Assembly: GCF_031628175.1 (NCBI RefSeq)
Contig: NZ_JAVLVT010000015.1
Span: forward strand, 1 to 26,614
DNA from: Lipingzhangella_A rawalii
GTDB taxonomy: Bacteria; Actinomycetota; Actinomycetes; Streptosporangiales; Streptosporangiaceae
Direction of reading: 5' to 3'
DNA: 26,614 nucleotides
Shown: positions 21,270 to 26,614 of the stretch, piece by piece
How positions within the stretch are numbered: the first letter of the stretch is position 1
How the letters are laid out: each line of letters opens with the position of its first letter
Notes under the pieces: model-generated
What the model saw: the letters and a program-made list of their open reading frames with translations, nothing else
Told to the model about the DNA's origin: nothing
The model's database searches: none
Made by a program: the position numbers and the translations under genes

Positions 21270-21953
21270 CTACTGCGCTATGTGGACGTGATGGTTGCCG
21301 GAGCCACCGATGTGCTGTTGTTTCAGCGCCTCGCTGTGTGCCAGCAGGGCACCGTAGTCCACAGCCGCCCCCTGCAACAGCATCTCGATCGCGTGCTCGG
21401 CTTCCGTATCACCGAGGTGTTCGGGACCGAACATGGCGCGGTAGTGCACCAGGGAGCCGACCAGGTCCAGCAGCAGGTTTCTGTCGATGCTGGACCGGAG
21501 ATCACCCTTGGCGATGGCGCGGTCCAGGGCGCATCCCACCGCTGTTCGAGCGGGTTCCACGAGGGTTTGCAGGTAGCGGGTGCGTAGCTCCGGATCAGGG
21601 GCGCATTCGGCATACAGCGCGCTGAGGACCTCCGGACGAATGGAGCGATAGGCGGTCAGGAAGACGCCGAAGCTCTCGCCAATGTCGCACAGAGTGCATC
21701 CGGTATCTGGCGGCTCCGGAATGTCGAGTCGCTGGGCGATAGCGGCCAGCACCAACGGCGCGCGCCCGGACCAGCGCCGATAGATCGCCGGCCGGGACGT
21801 GCCGGCGCGGCGGGCAACCGCCTCGAACGAGAGCCCCCCATAACCGTCCGTATCCAGGATGGCCAGCGTCGCGGTGAGCACAGCTTCATCGATGTGCTGA
21901 TCCCTAGGACGACCAGCAGCACCCCGTGGCTCTGGACGTGGCAGCTCTGTCAT
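21270..21953 (-). CDS. TetR family transcriptional regulator
   Basis: A 227-residue TetR-type repressor. The helix-turn-helix is at about 22-65: VLTATLAILDTDGYGGLSFE, then VARRAGTSRPAIYRRW, which is close to the family consensus. The C-terminal ligand-binding part (about 75-210) is helical and has two cysteines (GCTLCDIGE). The end is His-rich (NHHVHIAQ). The ATG at 21953 has no good ribosome site. It diverges from a decayed DHA2-type exporter gene, the usual target of such regulators, across a region with two operator-like elements. With the exporter broken, the regulator may now be orphaned or may act on another promoter. It is convergent with tRNA-Ala. Confidence 0.9.
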   Translation of the reverse strand: MTELPRPEPRGAAGRPRDQHIDEAVLTATLAILDTDGYGGLSFEAVARRAGTSRPAIYRRWSGRAPLVLAAIAQRLDIPEPPDTGCTLCDIGESFGVFLTAYRSIRPEVLSALYAECAPDPELRTRYLQTLVEPARTAVGCALDRAIAKGDLRSSIDRNLLLDLVGSLVHYRAMFGPEHLGDTEAEHAIEMLLQGAAVDYGALLAHSEALKQQHIGGSGNHHVHIAQ

Positions 21954-21973
21954 GGACGCAAGCGTACCGAACT

Positions 21974-22040
21974 GTTGCGTTTCGCAACGGAATGCATGGT
22001 TGCTGGCGTTGCTACTTGAACTTTACGATACGATACGTAA
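21974..22040. promoter_or_regulatory. Operator-like palindromes between TetR gene and MFS remnant
   Basis: Two elements. The perfect palindrome GTTGCGTTTCGCAAC (21974-21988) lies 20 bp before the TetR start. TTACGATACGATACGTAA (22023-22040) has TTACG/CGTAA ends and an internal 5-bp ACGAT repeat. Both are in an AT-richer stretch (22008-22050). They resemble TetR operators, for autoregulation and for the divergent exporter promoter. Binding is not shown. Confidence 0.5.
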
Positions 22041-22347
22041 CTTAATTTGAGCGGAGTCCCTGATTACTGATGAAGCAACCAACCGGTGAACTCGATCCCC
22101 CAACCCGCGACATCCAACGCTCCGCCAGTAGCGGGTACTACTGATGGTCGGCGGCACCCGCACGGACCGGTTCGGGCCTACTCCTGGGGCGTGGACGGCC
22201 GAGCGGACCCGTGCAGGCTCGACATCGAGTTGGCCGTTGATGACCAGGCCGAACAGGCGCTAACCGTGGTGCTGATGGGCAACGACGAACACGCCCTACC
22301 GCCCGACCAGGTCGCCTTGCGGAGCAAGCGGAGCAGCGCTACTCACG

Positions 22348-22866
22348 GTGGCCACCAGCCCCGACACTACGCTGCTGCTCATCATCGCCGGAATCTCGGT
22401 GGTCGGGCTGGGACACGGTGTAGCGATGGCCCTGGTCGTGGATCTGATTGTCTCCAGCGCACCGGCGGAGAAGACCGGCTCGGCGGCCGCGGCACAGGAA
22501 GTCGGCGGGGAACTCGGCACAGCCCTCGGCATCGCCGCCGGCGGCGCGGTCGGAATGACGGTCTATCGGGCCTCGTTGAGTGCGAGCATGCCCGCCGGAG
22601 TATCCGATACAGCCGCCACCAGTGCGTTGAACAGCGTCCACGAAGGGATCGCCACCGCACAGGAACTCAGTGCTGGAGGCCCGGAACTACTTACCGCCGT
22701 GCATCACGCGGTCGCTGCCGGACTGCAAACCTACGCCGCTATAGGCGCGGCACTGGTCGGTCTCGCCGTGGTGCTGGTCACCATCGTGCTCGTTCGGCGG
22801 GACGACGCCCAAGGACCCCACGAGGAGGAGGGCGATACGCCAACGCCGGTCGATACACCATCATGA
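22348..22866 (+). pseudogene. DHA2-type MFS drug exporter, C-terminal remnant
   Basis: The frame encodes about 172 residues that match the end of a 14-span EmrB/QacA/LfrA-type proton-drug antiporter: LIIAGISVVGLGHGVAMALV, the interspan motif LIVSSAPAEKTGSAAAAQEVG, GELGTALGIAAGGAVG and a last span, IGAALVGLAVVLVTIVLV, then an acidic tail. Full members are about 480-520 residues, so the first two thirds are missing. The frame is open only back to a stop at 22273-22275. In 22070-22347 no transporter frame remains. There is a 24-codon ORF from ATG 22070 (MKQPTGELDPPTR start), which could be the old N-terminus, and a short GGTRTDRFGP segment near 22147-22176 that weakly recalls the MFS loop motif. 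Large internal deletion plus decay is the best reading. It is unlikely to transport anything. Confidence 0.75.
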
Positions 22867-22970
22867 CTCCCCAGCACCCTTTCCCCAGCTGTCGGTAGCC
22901 ATGGACGTCGAGAAGACGAGAACGTCTTCGAAACCCGCGTTACCGAGTACCAGTCCGGTGCCCTGCTGAG

Positions 22971-23006
22971 CTGGCACCGAGCAGGCACCGCCGCCCGGGG
23001 TGCCAG
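22971..23006. terminator. Hairpin between MFS remnant and LtrA gene
   Basis: An 8-bp inverted repeat CTGGCACC / GGTGCCAG (22971-22978 with 22999-23006) lies between the two convergent genes. A second small hairpin GAAGACG-AGAA-CGTCTTC is at about 22912-22929. Nothing else is seen in 22867-23118. Confidence 0.4.
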
Positions 23007-23118
23007 GAGACCCCGCATCCCCGGCAGTGCATCCGCCGCGGCACAGGGCGGGTACGTGATGCGGTGCGCAGCTCGCTGTCCGAGCTCCGTTGCGTCGAAA
23101 CCGCGGCTCACCAGCCCG

Positions 23119-24303
23119 TTACCGGGCCAGGACGGTGCTCCGTGCCCGCGACCGGGCGGTGAGGGCCGCCAGCGTCGCCATGACAGCGAGTACCGCCAGA
23201 CTGAGGAGAACCGGGGAGACGTCCTCGCGTGCAGCGGCGGCGATAGCCCCGATCAGGACCAGGACGAGTGCGGCCACGAACCGGGAACGGGCGATTCGGC
23301 CAAAGCGTGACCGGAGAAACAGCACGTTCCCCGCCAGATAGACCAGCGGACCACCCACAGTGACGAGGATCATCGGTAGGCTCAGATGCTCGTGGGTGAC
23401 GCGGAGCTCGATGGACACGGCCACCAGAATCGCACCGAACACCATCAGGGCATGGGCGTAGGCGAAGGCGAACCGCAGCGCCCCCGTTCCCCCCTCGCCG
23501 CCGGTGACATCGTGACCCGCCAGCGCGAAATAGTTCCACCACAGCACCGTCAGGCCGGCGAATCCCAGCAGCAAGCTCAGGAGAGTGGTGGTGTTCAGGA
23601 TTTCCGTGGCGGCAACCGCCCCACCCATCAGCAGGATGGACTCGCCCAGGGCAATGATGAACACCAGGCGGTTGCGCTCGGCCAGATGTTCGGCATCGGT
23701 GTCCCACCGTTCCATCGGCGCGCTGACCAGGCCGGGTATTCGGAAGTTCACCAGCGGGGCCGCATAGTCGATGAGGACCGCGATGAGCCACAGCCACAGT
23801 CGCAGCTCGCTGGGCAGAACCGCCCCCGCGATCCAGAACACCCCGGCCAGAGCCGACCAGCTCAGCAGTGCCGTGTAGTTGGCTGCCAGCTGCTGGCCCC
23901 AGAATCCGACGATCATGAACAGTGGCCGCACCAGCCCCATGAACACGAAGCAGCCAGCGAACAGCAGCCCAGCGTCACCGAACGCCTCCGGAAGAGACAC
24001 CGCCATCCCCAGTGTGGCCACCATCAGGACCACGTTCAGCAGCTGGACCCGGCTGTTGGCCGGATTGAGCCAGTTCATGGCCCAGGCTGTGTAGTTCCAC
24101 CCCCACCAGAGCGCCGCGAACACGACCGCGGTCTCCGCGAAACCACGCCACGTGAGCTGGTCCAACAGGAGATGGGACAGCTGAATAATCGCGAACACGT
24201 AGACAAGATCGAAGTAGAGCTCGATCGGTCCAACCTCGGACCGGCGGTGCCCGCTGTGGCGTGCGATCCCGCGCCACGGTGGAATACGGTCGGCGGTGTT
24301 CAT
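23119..24303 (-). CDS. low temperature requirement protein A (LtrA) family membrane protein
   Basis: A 394-residue integral membrane protein with about ten to twelve hydrophobic spans. Family marks are PIELYFDLVYVFAIIQLSHL (about 26-45), WWGWNYTAWAMNWLNP and ERNRLVFIIALGESILLMGG (about 208-227). These match PF06772 (LtrA), named from a Listeria gene linked to growth at low temperature; its biochemical function is unknown. The first ATG at 24303 is used; no strong ribosome box is visible (revcomp GACGATGAACAC region). It is transcribed towards the MFS remnant and diverges from the LCP gene across 315 bp that contain a GTCAACCCG inverted repeat. All spans look intact. It seems part of the accessory block between tRNA-Ala and the LCP gene. 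Confidence 0.88.
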   Translation of the reverse strand: MNTADRIPPWRGIARHSGHRRSEVGPIELYFDLVYVFAIIQLSHLLLDQLTWRGFAETAVVFAALWWGWNYTAWAMNWLNPANSRVQLLNVVLMVATLGMAVSLPEAFGDAGLLFAGCFVFMGLVRPLFMIVGFWGQQLAANYTALLSWSALAGVFWIAGAVLPSELRLWLWLIAVLIDYAAPLVNFRIPGLVSAPMERWDTDAEHLAERNRLVFIIALGESILLMGGAVAATEILNTTTLLSLLLGFAGLTVLWWNYFALAGHDVTGGEGGTGALRFAFAYAHALMVFGAILVAVSIELRVTHEHLSLPMILVTVGGPLVYLAGNVLFLRSRFGRIARSRFVAALVLVLIGAIAAAAREDVSPVLLSLAVLAVMATLAALTARSRARSTVLAR

Positions 24304-24618
24304 CGTCCCCGAGACTGGTTGCAGCGGCGAAAGTCAGTGGCCGTGGCCGCACCACGAGGCGTGGCCGGAATCGACCGGGTCAACCCGCAGAATCCGATCG
24401 GGTTGACTGCATGTAACACTCCCGATGCTACTCGTGTCATTCGGGAAACGAGGGATGTACGCGCCGACAAGGCCACGTCGTGCCCACGGAGGGGGTGACG
24501 GTCGAATGGCGCTGGTACGGCGGGCTTCCAGATCCGGGGGCGTCCGTCACCTCTCGCCCTCCGTTAGAATCCGGCGTGTCCCAGGCGCGGTCGTGCACTG
24601 AGTCGATGACTCGACACC
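24304..24618. promoter_or_regulatory. Divergent LtrA/LCP control region
   Basis: No gene is convincing here. It holds a perfect inverted repeat GTCAACCCG-N11-CGGGTTGAC (24379-24387 with 24399-24407), 76-104 bp before the LtrA start, spaced like a two-turn operator. A TAGAAT (24565-24570) on the plus strand is a good -10 hexamer for the LCP gene, but no -35 fits at 17 bp. Confidence 0.45.
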
Positions 24619-26163
24619 GTGCTCCACCGGCGCCCCATCAGCAGCATCGCGAGCTGCGTGATGGCGTCGCAGTCGTTTCCCTCGCGCGGAATGGAGTCGG
24701 CCACGGTGAGCGGTCCGATCAAGGCGCTATCTGTGACGGTGACGGCCCTCATCATCACCGGGGCCCTTGTTGCCTACGGAATGTACTGGCAGGTGTACGG
24801 AAACATCAACCAGTCCGCCGTGGAGGACGACATCCTCGGTCCACGTCCCGCCACCGACGGCGAGAGTCGCAACGTCCTGATCATCGGCTCCGACGAACGC
24901 ACCGGGGAAAACGCCCAATACGGTCGCGCCGAGGGGGCGCGTGCCAACGTCATTATCCTCGCGCACTTCCACCCGGACCAGGACAGTGCCGTTCTGGTCA
25001 GTTTCCCACGTGACTCCGTGGTGCAGATGCCGTCCTGCGAGCCGTGGGAGGACTTCTCCGGCAGTGACGCCTACGTGGGGCCGATCAACGAGGCGCTCGG
25101 CAACGGTGGACCACCCTGTGTCTGGCGGACCATCGAACAACTCACCGACATACACGTGGACCACTTCGTGAAGATGGACATGGTCGGTTTCCGCGATATC
25201 GTCGACGCGGTGGACGGCGTTCCCATGTGTCTGCCCGAGCCGCTGTCCGACGAGCGGGCCCAACTGGACCTGCCGGCCGGTGACCAGGTCCTCGACGGTG
25301 AGGATGCCCTGGCCTTCGTGCGTGCCCGGTACAATATCGGCGACGGAACCGACGTGGGGCGCGTGCAGCGCCAACAGATGTTCATCGGGGCGCTGGCGCA
25401 GGAGATGATGAGCCGGGAGGTGCTCGGTAACCCACAACGCACCATGGACATGCTGGGGGCCGTCACCGACGCCCTCGAAACCGATGACGGGTTGTCCGTC
25501 GACGTGATGGCGGGTATGGCCTACGATATGCGCGACGCTGACCTCGGCGACATCCGTTTCTATACCGTGCCGTGGGAATGGTCGCAGACGCACGAGCACC
25601 GGGTGGAATGGATCGAGGACGAGTCCCAGGCCCTGTTCACGGCGATCGCCAACGGTACAGCCGTCCCTGACCAGGACTCCGACGGTGACTCCGATGGTGC
25701 CACTGACGCCGAGGCCGCCGATGACGAGGACAGCACCGCCGACGCGAGGGACGACGCCGTTGAGTCCCTGCCCGTCGTGGTCTACAACTCCACTCGAATC
25801 GATGGCCTCGCGGGCGAGGTCGCGGATGCACTGGGGGAGCGCGAGATTACGGTCCTGGACACAGTCACCGGCGAACCCCGCGATGGAACGGTGCTGATCC
25901 GGCACGGCGAGGGCGCCGCACAGGCAGCCGAGGCCCTGGCCGAAGAGATCGACGGAGACGTGCAACTGGAACCGGGAACCCCACAACAGCAGGGCACGCT
26001 GGAGCTGTACCTCACGCCCGCTTGGTCCGGACTGGTCCCGGACGTGTCCGACACCGATGTCGACGACGCGGACTTCACCGCCGAAGCCGATCCGTGTGCG
26101 GATGGCCTGGGCGGTACCGGAGACACCGGAAGCTCCGAAGAAGAGGATCCGCAGGGCGGCTGA
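24619..26163 (+). CDS. LCP (LytR-CpsA-Psr) family protein with LytR_C domain
   Basis: A 514-residue membrane-anchored enzyme of the type that transfers polymers (teichoic acid, arabinogalactan, capsule) from lipid carriers to peptidoglycan. One membrane span (about 35-57) follows a short cytoplasmic start. The LCP domain (about 83-290) shows NVLIIGSDERTG (85-96), VSFPRDS (127-133), GVPMCLPEP and ALAFVRAR with DVGRVQRQQ, including the conserved Asp and Arg that bind the pyrophosphate. An acidic, disordered linker precedes the LytR_C domain (about 388-475, VVVYNSTRIDGLAGEVADAL). A second acidic tail ends the protein. The start is uncertain: GTG at 24619 gives the longest form, while ATG at 24661 or 24691 would keep the span; none has a strong ribosome site. 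In Streptomyces, as I recall, an LCP gene lies between nadD and rsfS; here it is displaced to 24.6 kb. Confidence 0.88.
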   Translation: MLHRRPISSIASCVMASQSFPSRGMESATVSGPIKALSVTVTALIITGALVAYGMYWQVYGNINQSAVEDDILGPRPATDGESRNVLIIGSDERTGENAQYGRAEGARANVIILAHFHPDQDSAVLVSFPRDSVVQMPSCEPWEDFSGSDAYVGPINEALGNGGPPCVWRTIEQLTDIHVDHFVKMDMVGFRDIVDAVDGVPMCLPEPLSDERAQLDLPAGDQVLDGEDALAFVRARYNIGDGTDVGRVQRQQMFIGALAQEMMSREVLGNPQRTMDMLGAVTDALETDDGLSVDVMAGMAYDMRDADLGDIRFYTVPWEWSQTHEHRVEWIEDESQALFTAIANGTAVPDQDSDGDSDGATDAEAADDEDSTADARDDAVESLPVVVYNSTRIDGLAGEVADALGEREITVLDTVTGEPRDGTVLIRHGEGAAQAAEALAEEIDGDVQLEPGTPQQQGTLELYLTPAWSGLVPDVSDTDVDDADFTAEADPCADGLGGTGDTGSSEEEDPQGG

Positions 26164-26220
26164 ATCGCCCGCTCTCGGGAGTGCCGGCAGGCGCTACGGG
26201 GCGCCCCCATCACGAGGGCA

Positions 26221-26260
26221 CCCCACGCCCGACGCCGCCCACAACCACCATGGCGTGGGG
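26221..26260 (+). terminator. Putative terminator after the LCP gene
   Basis: Perfect 9-bp inverted repeat CCCCACGCC / GGCGTGGGG around a 22-nt loop, 57 bp past the LCP stop. The long loop makes this a weak call. Confidence 0.4.
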
Positions 26261-26281
26261 GCGAACCACGCACCGCCACCC

Positions 26282-26302
26282 CCCACCGTTGGCCGTCGTG
26301 CG
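26282..26302 (-). repeat. Inverted copy of the tail repeat
   Basis: Read on the minus strand this matches 26594-26614 at 20 of 21 bases (core GCACGACGGCCAACGG). It could pair with either forward copy in the tail to form a long stem. Confidence 0.7.
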
Positions 26303-26414
26303 CAGAGCCAGTCGGCCCGGCAGAACACTCTCGGCATCCTCCGTCCCCATGCCCGCGGGCCGCTGTGTTGGTCCGTGCGCTCTCCCCGGGCGGCGGGAAG
26401 TGTCCCGTGATCAC

Positions 26415-26439
26415 CGCTCCCCCGCACGACGGCCAGCGG
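26415..26439 (+). repeat. Tail repeat, forward copy 1
   Basis: A 25-bp sequence with core GCACGACGGCCAGCGG, repeated exactly at 26586-26610, 171 bp further on. It is followed by GGGG rather than TGGG. Confidence 0.75.
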
Positions 26440-26585
26440 GGGGTGGATGCGGCGTCCCCGCCGTGGGGATGCACCGGGCGGTACGAGGAAGCCGCAGGCC
26501 ACCCCGTGCCTGAGGGGATTGTGGTGGCGGTGGTTGGTTGGCCGTGCGCGCCGTGGTGGCCGCCGGCGGCGTCGCGCCCTGGGGG

Positions 26586-26610
26586 CGCTCCCCCGCACGA
26601 CGGCCAGCGG
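26586..26610 (+). repeat. Tail repeat, forward copy 2
   Basis: Exact second copy of the 25-bp repeat at 26415-26439. The window ends four bases later, so more copies may follow outside. Confidence 0.75.
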
Positions 26611-26614
26611 TGGG

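Larger units (their letters stand above)
26164..26614. other. GC-rich non-coding tail with repeats
   Basis: I find no supported gene. The stretch holds GGGGCGCCCC (26198-26207), a hairpin CCCCACGCC / GGCGTGGGG (26221-26229 with 26252-26260) that may terminate the LCP transcript, and the repeat copies listed separately. Its skewed Gly/Pro/Arg-rich translations are not protein-like. Confidence 0.6.

Noticed and set aside
19696..21270. 524-codon open frame on the minus strand through rsfS, phosphatase and tRNA-Ala
   Set aside because: Its MGIRTPDLLHAMEARYQL segment is the well-known spurious translation of the antisense of tRNA-Ala; the rest is shadow sequence.
22086..22898. 270-codon open frame overlapping the MFS remnant in another frame
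   Set aside because: Downstream half is Arg/Gly/His-rich shadow of the transporter frame; the upstream part matches nothing I know and has no ribosome site.
20986..24400. Integrated element with attachment sites at tRNA-Ala
   Set aside because: No duplicate of the tRNA 3' end, integrase or excisionase is visible in the window, so I do not annotate att sites.
23386..24498. 370-codon open frame opposite the LtrA gene
   Set aside because: His/Gln/Pro-rich antisense of hydrophobic codons; no signals.
24727..25986. 419-codon open frame opposite the LCP gene
   Set aside because: Antisense of a gene with intact LCP and LytR_C motifs.
26194..26598. 134-codon minus-strand frame in the repeat-rich tail
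   Set aside because: Arg/Pro/Gly-rich translation over repeats, no start signals.
26415..26610. Possible CRISPR array in the tail repeats
   Set aside because: Only two direct copies 171 bp apart with an inverted third copy; no regular spacers and no cas genes.

Overview
The window is high-GC DNA (estimated above 65% by eye) with many GTG starts, GTGA/ATGA stop-start overlaps and TAGGCT-type -10 boxes. It carries actinobacterial hallmark families: XRE/DUF5753 with DUF397, PucR, DUF6230/DUF6114, DUF4873, and a proA-nadD-rsfS-phosphatase neighbourhood. It is a chromosomal segment of an actinomycete. Nocardiopsaceae or a related family is my best guess, but the sequence alone cannot settle the genus. 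I see no phage genes, transposases or CRISPR arrays.

Layout. (1) 44-4714, minus strand: a tight five-gene oxidative operon, in transcription order SDR, AurF-type diiron oxygenase, Baeyer-Villiger-type flavin monooxygenase, stand-alone DUF4873 protein, alpha/beta hydrolase. It diverges from a MerR regulator at 4980-5747. (2) 5829-7643, minus: a cholesterol-oxidase-like GMC oxidoreductase. It is divergent, across an AT-rich palindromic region, from a DUF6230-DUF6114 cell-envelope pair (7782-9900). (3) 10093-13922, plus: an ABC-2 exporter with two near-duplicate ATPases around one permease, followed 3 bp later by a PucR-type regulator. (4) 14051-15640: a 103-residue orphan (minus) divergent from a WhiJ/Scr1-like XRE regulator and a DUF397 partner that carries an internal duplication. 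(5) 15729-21061: housekeeping block of proA, a membrane protein and an M48 peptidase (both minus), nadD, rsfS, a histidine phosphatase and tRNA-Ala(GGC). (6) 21270-24303: accessory-looking block with a TetR regulator, a decayed DHA2-type MFS exporter and an LtrA-family membrane protein. (7) 24619-26163: an LCP (LytR-CpsA-Psr) cell-wall ligase, then a GC-rich non-coding tail with direct and inverted repeats.

How the genes may work together. The first operon reads as a chemically ordered route. The SDR (and possibly the GMC oxidase) would turn an alcohol into a ketone. The BVMO would turn the ketone into an ester or lactone, and the hydrolase would open it. The diiron enzyme would add a hydroxylation or N-oxygenation step. 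The substrate is unknown. The MerR gene and a palindrome inside the operon promoter are the likely control elements. The best candidates for undescribed biology are this operon with its free-standing DUF4873 partner, the DUF6114 fusion protein, and the orphan/XRE/duplicated-DUF397 locus with overlapping divergent promoters.
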